A stretch of 49,063 nt of DNA from an uncultured Rubritalea sp. (GTDB lineage: Bacteria > Verrucomicrobiota > Verrucomicrobiia > Verrucomicrobiales > Akkermansiaceae), in contig CAKZNV010000162.1 of NCBI GenBank assembly GCA_937132085.1, positions 1 through 49,063 of the forward strand, written 5' to 3'. Positions 34,868 through 44,221 of the stretch are shown piece by piece. Under the pieces are notes generated by a model, which was not told where the DNA came from, did not search any database, and saw only the letters and a program-made list of their open reading frames with translations. Positions within the stretch are counted from its first letter, which is position 1. The number at the start of each line of letters is the position of its first letter. A program made the translations under genes and the position numbers.

Positions 34868-35800
34868 TTAGTCCTTTCTGGTCAACTCTACAAAGACGTC
34901 TTCTAGTGTGCCTTTGCGGCGATGGAGTGTTCTGATCGGCCAGCCGTATTGTGAAGCTAGCTCACTAATGCGTTCACGAGTATCGGTGCCAGAGTCGCAG
35001 AGAATGTCGAGTTGGTTCCAGTCTCCTTCTAGCTCAGTAGAGGTTACTTTTTTGACATGATTGAGTCTTTCTAGTGCTCCATGGATAGTTTCGCCGTCAC
35101 CTTTGATTTCTAGAGTAATTTTGCCAGCAGCACGCATGCCGTCGATGAGGTTTTGCGGAGTGTCTGAGGCTTTGATTTGTCCTCCATCGATGATTACGAT
35201 GTAGTCAGCGATCATTTCGACCTCACTAAGAATGTGGCTAGAAACCAGGATGGTGTGGGTTTCACCAAGTTTTTTGATGAGCTTGCGGATGGAGCGGATC
35301 TGGTTAGGGTCGAGTCCATTAGTTGGCTCATCGAGGACGAGTAACTGAGGTTTGTTGATGAGTGCATCTGCTAGGCCTACTCTCTGACGGTAACCTTTTG
35401 AGAGGGTCTTGATCATGCGCTTACGCATGTGAGTGAGGCCGCAGGTTTCGAGGACTTCTGTTAAATGTTGGCGGGCTTTTGAGCCTTTGAGGCCTTTGAG
35501 CTGAGCTCGGAACATGAGGTATTCTTTGACTCTCATGTCGTCATAGAGTGGGACATTTTCAGGCATGTAGCCGATCTGAGCGCGAGCCTTGATTGAGTCC
35601 TTGTAGATATCGTATCCGGCGATAGATGCTGTGCCGGATGTAGGAGGGAGGTAGCCTGTTAGCATTCTAAGAGTGGTCGTTTTGCCTGCTCCGTTGGGGC
35701 CGAGGAAACCGACCACTTGGCCTTCTCCGACTTCAAATGAAAGATCATTGACTGCGGTGAAACGGCCATATTTTTTAGTTAAATTTTTGATTTCGATCAT
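34868..35800 (-). CDS. ABC transporter ATP-binding protein (CcmA/GldA-like)
   Basis: The 310-residue ATPase has Walker A GPNGAGKTT at 34-42, the Q-loop region YMPENVPLYDDMRVKEYLMFR, the signature LSKGYRQRVGLADAL, Walker B LLVLDEPTNGLD and the switch SSHIL. The C-terminal extension of about 90 residues is typical of ABC-2-type export ATPases, including gliding-motility GldA. No ABC-2 permease lies in the window, so its membrane partner is elsewhere or is the adjacent LptF/G-like protein. It is divergent from the PI-PLC-like gene at 35922. Confidence 0.92.
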   Translation of the reverse strand: MIEIKNLTKKYGRFTAVNDLSFEVGEGQVVGFLGPNGAGKTTTLRMLTGYLPPTSGTASIAGYDIYKDSIKARAQIGYMPENVPLYDDMRVKEYLMFRAQLKGLKGSKARQHLTEVLETCGLTHMRKRMIKTLSKGYRQRVGLADALINKPQLLVLDEPTNGLDPNQIRSIRKLIKKLGETHTILVSSHILSEVEMIADYIVIIDGGQIKASDTPQNLIDGMRAAGKITLEIKGDGETIHGALERLNHVKKVTSTELEGDWNQLDILCDSGTDTRERISELASQYGWPIRTLHRRKGTLEDVFVELTRKD

Positions 35801-35987
35801 GAAATTTGATGCATTTAGTCATTGCTGGGACTTACGGTAACTCCCGACGCCATTGTTGTTTATGGAATAGATGAAGAATTAGCAAGCCAATCGTGTTTTG
35901 ATGCTGGTCTTATGTAAATAAATGAAGGTCTCGATGGTATTTATAATACCGTTGACACTCATGGGAGGTTCTCTGTTGTATAAGAGC

Positions 35988-36803
35988 ATGATAAAGACGC
36001 TGATAGCATTACTTCTAGTGCTGGGGATCAAGGCATCTGGTTTGCCTCGCTATGATGAGGTGAGCTGGCTCTGCACTCACAATTCCTATAACGCAAGTAA
36101 CTCTGGATTCAGGTTTGCGAATCACACTCTGAGTATTAAAGAGCAGCTCGATACTGGAGTTAGAGCTTTCATGTTAGATGTTCACCTAGTGGATAAAAAA
36201 ATAGTCCTAAGCCATGGCTCAAAAGGTCTTTCCTTTATCGGTTCTACCCCTCTGGAGGCTGAACTTAAAGTTTATCATGATTTCCTCACTAAAAATCCTG
36301 AAGCTATTGTTACGCTAATATTTGAGTCTTACGTTCCTGCTAAAGATGTGGCAGGTGTGATTTCTGCTACTGGATTAGAGAAATTCGCCCATAGTCAGGA
36401 TGCTAGTAAGCCTTGGCCTTCACTAGCGGCGTTGCGTCAGTCGGGGAAGCGGCTCATTATTTTTTCAGATCGGGTTAAAGGTAAAGGTAGCCCTGCCTGG
36501 TATCATGATGTTTGGGCGCACTGCACAGAGACTCATTGGTCTAACAAGACGCCAGTAGATCTAATGGTTAATCGATCTGGGAGAGGTGATAAAGAAAACC
36601 CTCTATTTATACAAAATCACTTTCTGCAAAATCCCTTGGCGTCACCATCGCTTGCTAAAACTGTTAACAAGCTCGCTTTCTTCAAGAAGCGTCACCTCGA
36701 GTTCCAAAAAGCTTATCCTAAACGTCGGCCTAATTTCATCACCATTGATTTCTCCAGTATTGGAGATGGTCTCGCATTTGTGGATTTTCTCAACGCTAAG
36801 TAA
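35988..36803 (+). CDS. Secreted PI-PLC-like phosphodiesterase (PLC X domain)
   Basis: The exported protein has signal peptide MIKTLIALLLVLGIKASG and a PLC X-type TIM-barrel start: SWLCTHNSYNASNSGF with the first catalytic His, then DTGVRAFMLDVHLVDKKIVLSHG, with the second His in LSHG. The two-His pattern is that of bacterial phosphatidylinositol-specific phospholipase C, which needs no metal. The substrate in this organism is unknown. I chose ATG 35988 because it starts the signal peptide; the frame is open to 35922. The downstream 289 bases before sucA hold no gene that I can see. Confidence 0.85.
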   Translation: MIKTLIALLLVLGIKASGLPRYDEVSWLCTHNSYNASNSGFRFANHTLSIKEQLDTGVRAFMLDVHLVDKKIVLSHGSKGLSFIGSTPLEAELKVYHDFLTKNPEAIVTLIFESYVPAKDVAGVISATGLEKFAHSQDASKPWPSLAALRQSGKRLIIFSDRVKGKGSPAWYHDVWAHCTETHWSNKTPVDLMVNRSGRGDKENPLFIQNHFLQNPLASPSLAKTVNKLAFFKKRHLEFQKAYPKRRPNFITIDFSSIGDGLAFVDFLNAK

Positions 36804-37092
36804 TTTTAATTATCATAACTGGCTTAAGTTTGGTGTAAAATGTGTTCTATATGTCGTTGGGGGTTAGAAAAGAGCTGTTTTTACGATTTCGGACTCACTT
36901 TTCGATTGTTGAAATTGGTCATACAGCTTGCGCGTGCCGGTATTCGATTCCTTATAAATCTGAGAAATGTGACAATTTTGTAGATGTGTTATTGACTCTT
37001 TAGCATCTGACTTCTAAGTAAATACATCTTTTACGTGAACTAGGCAAAAACTGCTTTGGACGTGGAAGCTTTTTAATTAAATCACAAAACTT
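36804..37092. promoter_or_regulatory. Leader and promoter region of sucAB
   Basis: This noncoding region precedes sucA. It is A/T-rich, with a TTGACT near 36992 and TA-rich DNA about 17 bases on, but the -10 match is poor. No riboswitch or terminator is evident. It must contain the sucAB promoter because the previous gene ends here. Confidence 0.3.
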
Positions 37093-39882
37093 ATGAACTC
37101 ATTTGTTTCCCCAAGACTCAATGCAGATCTTCTCGATGAGAAGTATGCGCTATGGTGCAATGACCCACGATCAGTAGACAACGAATGGTCTGCGTTTTTT
37201 GAAGGTTTCGAGCTGGGTAATGCTCAGACTAAAAAGGAAAAAGCTGAGGCAGCTGCTTCATCAGGAGCTGCGGCAGTGCCAGCAGAATCTCCTAGCACTA
37301 CTACCGATGGTGATCACAATCTGAGTTTCAGAGGGAAATGTGTTAGCTTAGTCTATAACTACAGAACTTTAGGACACACACAGGCTTATATTAACCCACT
37401 ACAAAAATCAGCTGAGAAGAACCCGCGTCTCGCTCTTGACCAATTCGGTCTTTCTGATGCTGATTTAGATCGTGACGCTTCTACTCAGTTCTTCCGTGGT
37501 GGTAAGAAGATGACTCTTCGAGAAATGCTTGCTGGACTTGAAGAATGCTATTCTAACAAGACTGGTTTCGAATTCATGCACATTCACAACACAGAGGTGC
37601 GTAACTGGATTCGTGGTAAAATCGAGCATCGCTTTGAGGGAATGAAGAGCGATAAGGCTCAGAAAACAAAGATATTAAATTACATCCTAGAAGCCGAACT
37701 ATTTGAGGAATTCCTCGGTAAGAAGTTCCTTGGAGAGAAGCGATTCTCACTCGAAGGTGGAGAAGGAACAATGGTTCTACTTAACACTATTCTGGAGAAC
37801 TGCCCTTCTAACACAGTGCAGGAAATCGAGCTAGGTATGGCTCACCGTGGACGTCTTAATGTTCTACGTAATTTCCTTAAGAAGACACTAACTACTATTC
37901 TATATGAGTTCACACCAGACTATGTGCCGGCTATCGTAGCGGGTGATGGCGATGTGAAATACCACCTCGGCTATGAGAAGGTGCGTGAGCTAAAAGATGG
38001 CAAAGTTCGTCTCAGTCTCGCTGCTAATCCATCTCACCTAGAGGCGGTTAACCCTGTGACTGAAGGTAAAGCGAGAGCTAGACAGAGACTTATCGGTGAT
38101 GACGTGGAGCGCAAGAAGGTGCTACCAATCCTCATCCATGGTGACGCTGCATTCGCTGGTCAGGGCTCAGTAGCAGAGGTGCTAAACCTCTCACAGCTAC
38201 CTGGATACCGCACTGGTGGAACGATCCATATCGTGATCAACAACCAGATTGGTTTCACAACGATGCCTGAAGATGCTCGTTCATCCTCTTACGCTACTGA
38301 TGTGGCTAAAATGATTGAAGCACCTATTCTCCACGTTAATGGTGAATCACCAGAAGATCTTGTTTGGGCAGCTGAGTTCGCTCTTGAGTTCAGACAGAAA
38401 TTCGGTCGTGACATCGTGTTAGACATGTATTGCTACCGCCGTCAGGGACACAACGAAACTGATCAGGCTGCATTCACTGCGCCACACATCTATAGAAACA
38501 TCAATTCTCGTAAGACTTTTGGTCGTGCATATTTTGCACAACTCGTGGAAGAGGGAGATCTCACTCAGCAAGAAGCTGAGGCAGCGCATGCTTACATCTG
38601 GAATGAACTAGAAGTAGGTTACCAGAAGATGCTTAAGATGCAGGAAGCTGGCGATCGCTCAGCATTCAGTGGCTCTACAGCAGATCCACAACCTCCATAT
38701 AGTCACTCACCAGTGAATACTGGTCTTAGCAAAGAAGTGGTTAGCCACATTGGTAAGACTCTAACAACTCTACCTGAAGGCTTCAAGATGCACCCTACAT
38801 TGGCTAAGAGATTTATCCCACGTCGTCAGAAAGCGTTTGAAACTGGTCAAGGATTTGATTGGGGAATGGGTGAGGCTCTAGCTTGGGGTGGTCTACTACT
38901 AGAAGGTCATCCAGTAAGACTATCTGGTCAGGATGTTAGACGAGGAACTTTCTCTCATCGTCATGCAGTATTCTACGATGGTGATACTCGTGAGCGCTAT
39001 ATCCCACTAAAGAACCTCTCTGAAGATCAGGCTAAGCTATGTATCTATAACAGTCTGCTCTCTGAGTATGCTGTCCTAGGATTTGACTACGGTTACTCGC
39101 TAGAATGTCCTAACATGCTGAACATGTGGGAAGCTCAGTTTGGTGATTTCTCTAACGGTGCACAGGTGATTATTGATCAGTTCATCTCATCAGCAGAATC
39201 TAAGTGGCAAACTCCGAGTGATATCGTGATGATGCTACCACACGGCTATGAAGGAATGGGACCTGAGCACTCAAGTGCTCGACTCGAAAGATTCCTCCAG
39301 CTCTGTGCTGAGAATAACATGCAGGTCGGTAACTTTACCACACCAGCTCAGTATTTCCATGCGCTCCGTAGACAGAAGAAGCGTGCATTCAGAAAGCCAT
39401 ACATCATCATGACTCCTAAGAGTCTGCTCTCACGAGCAGAGGCAGTATCTCCTATCGAAGACTTCCTTGACGGAACTTGTTTCCAGGAAATCCTACCTGA
39501 TATTAAATCATTCGAGAACCCTGAGAAGGTGGAACGCATTATCTTCTGTTCTGGTAAGGTCTTCTACGATCTAAATCAGTATCGTAACGAAACTGGAATC
39601 GAAAACGCAGTGATTCTCCGAGTGGAGCAGCTGTATCCTTACCATGATGAGATGGTAAAGGCGCTTGTTAGCCAATTCCCAAATGCCACGAAGCATGTGT
39701 GGTGTCAGGAAGAGCCTCAGAATATGGGCGCTTGGACATTTATCGCACCTCGTCTCATGAACTCACTCAACAGTGCGATCCGCTATGCGGGTAGACCATC
39801 CGCATCAAGCCCAGCAACAGGTGCTAAGGCGATGCATAAGCGCGGACAAAAGCAACTTGTAGAAGCTGCATTTAACGTATAG
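37093..39882 (+). CDS. sucA: 2-oxoglutarate dehydrogenase E1 component
   Basis: This is the thiamine-diphosphate-dependent E1 of the 2-oxoglutarate dehydrogenase complex: it decarboxylates 2-oxoglutarate and reductively succinylates the lipoyl group of E2. The 929-residue length is standard. The N-terminal E2-binding segment (NADLLDEKYALWCNDPRSVDNEWSAFFEGF) is present, as are FEEFLGKKFLGEKRFSLEGG, ELGMAHRGRLNVL, ILIHGDAAFAGQGSVAEVLNLSQLPGY and QIGFTTMPEDARSS. The C-terminal part has DRFLQLCAE-type and EEPQNMGAW segments typical of E1o. The start at ATG 37093 follows the intergenic leader. sucB follows 34 bases on. Confidence 0.97.
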   Translation: MNSFVSPRLNADLLDEKYALWCNDPRSVDNEWSAFFEGFELGNAQTKKEKAEAAASSGAAAVPAESPSTTTDGDHNLSFRGKCVSLVYNYRTLGHTQAYINPLQKSAEKNPRLALDQFGLSDADLDRDASTQFFRGGKKMTLREMLAGLEECYSNKTGFEFMHIHNTEVRNWIRGKIEHRFEGMKSDKAQKTKILNYILEAELFEEFLGKKFLGEKRFSLEGGEGTMVLLNTILENCPSNTVQEIELGMAHRGRLNVLRNFLKKTLTTILYEFTPDYVPAIVAGDGDVKYHLGYEKVRELKDGKVRLSLAANPSHLEAVNPVTEGKARARQRLIGDDVERKKVLPILIHGDAAFAGQGSVAEVLNLSQLPGYRTGGTIHIVINNQIGFTTMPEDARSSSYATDVAKMIEAPILHVNGESPEDLVWAAEFALEFRQKFGRDIVLDMYCYRRQGHNETDQAAFTAPHIYRNINSRKTFGRAYFAQLVEEGDLTQQEAEAAHAYIWNELEVGYQKMLKMQEAGDRSAFSGSTADPQPPYSHSPVNTGLSKEVVSHIGKTLTTLPEGFKMHPTLAKRFIPRRQKAFETGQGFDWGMGEALAWGGLLLEGHPVRLSGQDVRRGTFSHRHAVFYDGDTRERYIPLKNLSEDQAKLCIYNSLLSEYAVLGFDYGYSLECPNMLNMWEAQFGDFSNGAQVIIDQFISSAESKWQTPSDIVMMLPHGYEGMGPEHSSARLERFLQLCAENNMQVGNFTTPAQYFHALRRQKKRAFRKPYIIMTPKSLLSRAEAVSPIEDFLDGTCFQEILPDIKSFENPEKVERIIFCSGKVFYDLNQYRNETGIENAVILRVEQLYPYHDEMVKALVSQFPNATKHVWCQEEPQNMGAWTFIAPRLMNSLNSAIRYAGRPSASSPATGAKAMHKRGQKQLVEAAFNV

Positions 39883-39916
39883 AACTACTCTTAATTAAAT
39901 TTACTAAATAAAAAAC

Positions 39917-41371
39917 ATGTCATTTGAAGTAATCATACCCAATGCAGGTGAGTCGGTAACATCGGCCAACGTAGCCCAGTGGCACAAAGCTGATGGAGAA
40001 GCCGTAGCGAAAGGAGATATCCTCCTTACGATCGAGACGGACAAAGTTTCTCAAGAAATAGAAGCTGAAGCTGAAGGGACACTACAAATTGTTGTTCCCG
40101 AAGGTGAAGAAGTAGCGATTGGCACCGTAGTGGCTAAGATCGCAGGTGGCGCTGTTAGCTCAGCTCCAGTATCTACACCAGCTCCAGCTGTAGTGGCTGC
40201 ACCTGTTGCCGCTGCACCTGTATCTACACCGGCACCAGTCTCAACTCCTGCGCCTGCTTCAAGTGGTAGCGGTGAGGTGATCGACGTTATTGTTCCGAAT
40301 GCAGGTGAGTCAGTGACTTCTGCTAACGTAGCAAACTGGACAATTTCATCAGGTGATACTGTAACTAAGGGAGACATTCTTGTGACTCTTGAGACAGATA
40401 AAGTTTCCTCTGAACTAGAAGCAGATGCTTCAGGCACTATCGAGATTATTGTAGAAGAAGGCGAAGAAGTAGGCATCGGCGCAGTGATTGCTAAGATTAC
40501 TACAGGCGCAGGGAATGCTGCATCAGCTCCAGCACCAGTAGCTGCTCCTACTCCGGTAGCAGCGCCAGTTTCAGTTGCTACACCAGCTCCGGTAGCGACT
40601 CCTGCACCAGCTAAAGTCTCAACACCAGCTCCTAAGCCAGCAGCTCCAGTAGCGGCACCGGCTGACGATAGCGGACGCACGACTCGTAAGAAGATGAGCA
40701 TGCTCCGTAGAAAGATCGCTTCACACCTCGTGAACGCTCAGCAGACAGCAGCTATCCTGACTACATTTAACGAAGTGGACATGACTGAGATCATGAAGCT
40801 ACGTAAAGGAGTTCAAGAAGACTTCGTCAAGAAGCATGGCTGCAAGCTAGGTTTCATGTCACTCTTCGTAAAGGCTGTGACTCAAGCTCTGAAAGATGTT
40901 CCTTCTGTGAATGGACGCATCGACGGAACAGACGTTATTCAGAACCACTTCTACGACATTGGCGTAGCAGTTGGCACTGAAAAGGGTCTCGTAGTTCCTG
41001 TTCTCCGTGATACGGATAAGAAGGGATTTGCAGAGATCGAGAAAGATATCATCGGCTATGCAGAGAAAGCTCGTGATGGTAAAATCCAGATGTCAGACCT
41101 ACAGGGCGGCGTCTTCACTATCTCTAACGGTGGTGTATATGGATCACTTCTCAGCACACCTATTCTTAGCCCACCACAGAGTGGTATCCTAGGAATGCAC
41201 ACCATCCAGCAGCGTCCTATGGCGATCAACGGTAAGGTGGAAATCCGCCCAATGATGTATCTAGCACTCAGCTATGATCACAGACTTGTGGATGGAAAAG
41301 AAGCTGTGACATTCCTCATCAAAATCAAGGATTGCCTTGAAAATCCTACTCGCATGATGCTTGATATGTAA
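39917..41371 (+). CDS. sucB: Dihydrolipoyl succinyltransferase E2 with two lipoyl domains
   Basis: E2 passes the succinyl group to CoA. The 484-residue chain has lipoyl domain 1 (residues 4-76, Lys 43 in ETDKVS) and lipoyl domain 2 (124-194, Lys 162), which agree at about 49 of 71 positions by my count. Ala/Pro-rich linkers follow each. The catalytic domain starts about 253 ([17 protein letters not shown]) and has [12 protein letters not shown] with His 455 and Asp 459. The peripheral-subunit-binding domain that normally separates lipoyl and catalytic parts is missing: the second linker runs straight into the catalytic domain. A terminator follows; the E3 gene is not in the window. Confidence 0.95.
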   Translation: MSFEVIIPNAGESVTSANVAQWHKADGEAVAKGDILLTIETDKVSQEIEAEAEGTLQIVVPEGEEVAIGTVVAKIAGGAVSSAPVSTPAPAVVAAPVAAAPVSTPAPVSTPAPASSGSGEVIDVIVPNAGESVTSANVANWTISSGDTVTKGDILVTLETDKVSSELEADASGTIEIIVEEGEEVGIGAVIAKITTGAGNAASAPAPVAAPTPVAAPVSVATPAPVATPAPAKVSTPAPKPAAPVAAPADDSGRTTRKKMSMLRRKIASHLVNAQQTAAILTTFNEVDMTEIMKLRKGVQEDFVKKHGCKLGFMSLFVKAVTQALKDVPSVNGRIDGTDVIQNHFYDIGVAVGTEKGLVVPVLRDTDKKGFAEIEKDIIGYAEKARDGKIQMSDLQGGVFTISNGGVYGSLLSTPILSPPQSGILGMHTIQQRPMAINGKVEIRPMMYLALSYDHRLVDGKEAVTFLIKIKDCLENPTRMMLDM

Positions 41372-41393
41372 TCCAGAATTGCTAACAATTTCC

Positions 41394-41429
41394 AAAGCTC
41401 TAACTGATTCGTTCGGTTAGAGCTTTTTT
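41394..41429 (+). terminator. Rho-independent terminator after sucB
   Basis: The 14-base arms 41394-41407 and 41413-41426 pair with one G-U pair around TTCGT, and T continues to 41429. It is one of the strongest terminators in the window and ends the sucAB operon. Confidence 0.93.
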
Positions 41430-41564
41430 CTTGTTAGATCTTGTCTCAAATCGCAAATTTCAAATCTCCGATTCGGGATACTAGCGAGAGCTAGTGTTCT
41501 GCTTAAATGCTAAAATACCTGCAATCTAGGTTGACTCTCATGCTTATTCATCTAGATTCTTTAT

Positions 41565-42332
41565 ATGAAATTAAAAAATAGCGTTCGTATCTTCCGATTA
41601 CTAGGGGCAATGAGTCTCGCAGTGGGAGCCACGGTATTGAGTTCATGTGTAGATCCTTACATTTATGGAAATCAACGAGGCGGTCAGCCTGGTGCAAACC
41701 GAGGAGCTGAAGCGTATAAGGCTTCTCTTGTGCAGGCTATCACTAGGGCGGATAAAATTGTTATCAAAGAGCATTCGAACCAAGCAGATTTCAGTGAAGT
41801 AGTTTCAGATATTAACTCAGCTCCCTATTATAAGTATGGCAGCACTGAGCTGACATTAGCAGAGAAGAATGGTTTGCTCAATAATGTGCAAAGAATGAGT
41901 AGCAGAGCTAAGAGTGAATACACACTGTGTGCCTTCACTCCTCACCATACGATTGAACTCTATGAGCAGGGTAGACTGGTAAGCAAAATACGTGTCTGCT
42001 ACGAGTGTAGCGATGTGAAATGGAATGGAACAACTAGTCAAGTGCCGGCAGATCTTATCAATGCGCTGTCTCCTACTATCAGAAGAGCTGGATTTACCAC
42101 TAATAAGAGCTGGAAGGCAGAAGCTGCTAGCCGATACACTCCGCCAAGACCCGAGCCAAAGCCAGATCCAAAGCCTACTGGCCCACCAACTGCTAAGAAA
42201 ATCCCTGGCAAGCCTGGACATGTTTATAATCCATTTAATCAAAATGAAGTGGACGTAGATGGTATCCCTTCAGGCACAAAGGTGAGAGATCCTCATGATC
42301 CTGATGAGACTCATATCTTTAAAGTCCCGTAG
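41565..42332 (+). CDS. Predicted lipoprotein, unknown function
   Basis: The 255-residue product has a lipoprotein signal ending VLSSC, then a mixed domain with a Cys pair (VCYEC) and a Pro/Lys-rich region PPRPEPKPDPKPTGPPTAKK that may cross the wall or periplasm, followed by a short tail containing NPFNQNEVDVDGIPSGTKVRDP. I recognise no family. TTGACT at 41531 with TAGATT 16 bases on could be a promoter very near the start codon. A terminator follows directly. Confidence 0.65.
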   Translation: MKLKNSVRIFRLLGAMSLAVGATVLSSCVDPYIYGNQRGGQPGANRGAEAYKASLVQAITRADKIVIKEHSNQADFSEVVSDINSAPYYKYGSTELTLAEKNGLLNNVQRMSSRAKSEYTLCAFTPHHTIELYEQGRLVSKIRVCYECSDVKWNGTTSQVPADLINALSPTIRRAGFTTNKSWKAEAASRYTPPRPEPKPDPKPTGPPTAKKIPGKPGHVYNPFNQNEVDVDGIPSGTKVRDPHDPDETHIFKVP

Positions 42333-42353
42333 GTCGTTCTAAGACAAATTTTC

Positions 42354-42385
42354 ATCCACTACCTTCGTTGGTAGTGGATTTTTTT
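42354..42385 (+). terminator. Rho-independent terminator before mutL
   Basis: ATCCACTACC (42354-42363) pairs with GGTAGTGGAT (42370-42379) around a six-base loop, and a T run ends at 42385. It separates the lipoprotein gene from mutL and shows that the longest in-frame mutL start (42368) would lie inside a terminator. Confidence 0.9.
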
Positions 42386-42433
42386 GTGGGTGGTGTTGAC
42401 CTTGTGGTTGAAAACATATTAGCTTGTGCAGAG

Positions 42434-44221
42434 ATGCCGAAGATAGAGATACTACCTGATGTTTTAGCCAGCCAAGTGGCAGCCGGTGAGGTGGTAGAAC
42501 GCCCAGCCAGTGTGGTGAAGGAGATGGTGGAGAACTCGATCGATGCTGGAGCTAAACACATCGAGGTAGAGATCCAGAAAGGTGGAGCTACTCTTATTAA
42601 GATCACAGATGATGGTTGCGGCATGACGAAAGAAGATGCTCTGATGTCGCTAGAGCGTCATGCTACCAGTAAGCTGAAAAACTCTCAGCAGCTAGCTGCG
42701 ATCACGACGATGGGATTCCGTGGAGAGGCTGTGCCGAGTGTGGCCAGTGTTTCTAAAATGCGCATCGCTACTCAGGAGACTAATGCGGTTGAAGGTAGTG
42801 AGATTATTATCGATGGCGGAGTGGTCAAGGATGTGCGGGTGACTGGGATGCAGTCGGGCACTGTGTTTGAGATTAAGAATCTATTTTTCAATATGCCTGC
42901 GAGGCGTAAGTTCATGCGCACCGAGAGCACTGAGTCTGCTCATGTAGAGCACCAGCTCAAGCTACATGCGCTGGCGTATCCAGAGGTGAGGTTTACGTTT
43001 AGAAAAGATGGCAGAGTCGTGTTTGATGTCCCTGCTACCAGTGATCGCAGAACGAGGATCGCTGGCTTGTCTGGTAATGATATTGGACGTTCATTGATCG
43101 AGGTTCCACATACTGAGCAGTCTAGTATGGAGGTGTTGGGTTATGTTTTGCCAGCGGAATTTGCGAGAAAGGGCAGGAGGCAACAATTTGTTTTCCTCAA
43201 TGGTAGACCAGTGGAAGATGCGGCGATTAGCCGAGCTATTAAGGATGGATTTAAAGGTGCGCTTGTTGAAGGAATGAATCCGACAGCATGGCTCTGGATC
43301 TCGATGGATCCAGCGTTGGTCGATGTGAATGTCCACCCTGCAAAGAAGGAAGTGCGCTTCCATAAGCCCTACGATGTGAGGAATTTGGTGCTAACGGCAG
43401 TGGAGAACCGAGTGGTGGATATTCCTACTCAGGTAGCTCGCGGTGAGGCTAAAATTATTTCAAGAAAGAGTGGCGAAGTTGTTCCTGTTAGAAAGCCATT
43501 CTCTGAGCCAGCGTCAGCGGTAGAGATAGCTCCAGAGAAGACAGCTGTTGCTCAGAGTTTAGCTGCAGAGGTTCAAGCTAAGCCTGTTAGAGCTGAGTTT
43601 CCTCAGCCAATAGCGCAACAAGAAGAGTTAGAGGAAATCAAGGAAGAGCGACCAAGGTTTAAGATTTTAGCACAGCTGCATCGCACTTATGTGCTGATGG
43701 AAGGGGATGATGGACTTGTTCTGTTAGAGCCTAAGGCTGCAAGAGAAAGAATCGTTTATGAGCAAGTGATCGCCGCTGCGGATAGCGATGGCGTCCAGAG
43801 TCAAGGACTTTTGGTTCCTGAGGTATTAGATCTGGATAGCAGAGATTTAGATGTGGTGATGGCTAATGTGGAGAATTTTTCTGAGGCAGGGATTTCGATT
43901 GAGCCATTTGGGGGGGGCTCCATTCAGGTGAGCAGTTTGCCTGCTGTTCTGAAGCTTGAAAATCCACGAGAATTTATCACTAAGGTCATCGATGAACTGA
44001 TAGAAACTCAGGGCAGTAGACGAGGTAAGCAGATCGCATTTGAAGTGTTTGCTGAAAATGTGGCTGGTAGAGCTGCTAGATATCAGCGTGTGGATCTGAG
44101 TCAGGTGAATCATCTGTTAGACGAGATGTTCCTCTGTGATCTGCCGTATTGCACACCAGATGGTCGACCTACCTTGATCCAAATTTCGATGAAGGAACTT
44201 GAGAAAAAATTTACTAGTTAA
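42434..44221 (+). CDS. mutL: DNA mismatch repair protein MutL
   Basis: MutL links mismatch recognition by MutS to strand removal. From ATG 42434 (MPKIEILPDVLASQVAAGEV) the protein is 595 residues. The GHKL ATPase motifs are intact: VKEMVENSIDAGA, DDGCGM, MGFRGEAVPSVASVS and GTVFEIKNLFFNMPARRKFM. The C-terminal dimerisation part includes FLCDLPYCTPDGRPTLIQIS. The metal-binding endonuclease motif DQHAxxE is replaced by EPKAARE at about 432-438, so this MutL probably lacks nicking activity, like E. coli MutL. The stop shares one base with the next start. Confidence 0.95.
   Translation: MPKIEILPDVLASQVAAGEVVERPASVVKEMVENSIDAGAKHIEVEIQKGGATLIKITDDGCGMTKEDALMSLERHATSKLKNSQQLAAITTMGFRGEAVPSVASVSKMRIATQETNAVEGSEIIIDGGVVKDVRVTGMQSGTVFEIKNLFFNMPARRKFMRTESTESAHVEHQLKLHALAYPEVRFTFRKDGRVVFDVPATSDRRTRIAGLSGNDIGRSLIEVPHTEQSSMEVLGYVLPAEFARKGRRQQFVFLNGRPVEDAAISRAIKDGFKGALVEGMNPTAWLWISMDPALVDVNVHPAKKEVRFHKPYDVRNLVLTAVENRVVDIPTQVARGEAKIISRKSGEVVPVRKPFSEPASAVEIAPEKTAVAQSLAAEVQAKPVRAEFPQPIAQQEELEEIKEERPRFKILAQLHRTYVLMEGDDGLVLLEPKAARERIVYEQVIAAADSDGVQSQGLLVPEVLDLDSRDLDVVMANVENFSEAGISIEPFGGGSIQVSSLPAVLKLENPREFITKVIDELIETQGSRRGKQIAFEVFAENVAGRAARYQRVDLSQVNHLLDEMFLCDLPYCTPDGRPTLIQISMKELEKKFTS

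Noticed and set aside
40051-40701. 216-codon open frame antisense to sucB
   Set aside because: It is produced by the Ala/Pro-rich linkers of sucB read on the other strand; its composition (Ala, Gly, Thr, Val) mirrors the linkers.
42368-42433. Longer mutL start at 42368
   Set aside because: It lies within the preceding terminator and adds residues that do not resemble the MutL N-terminus.
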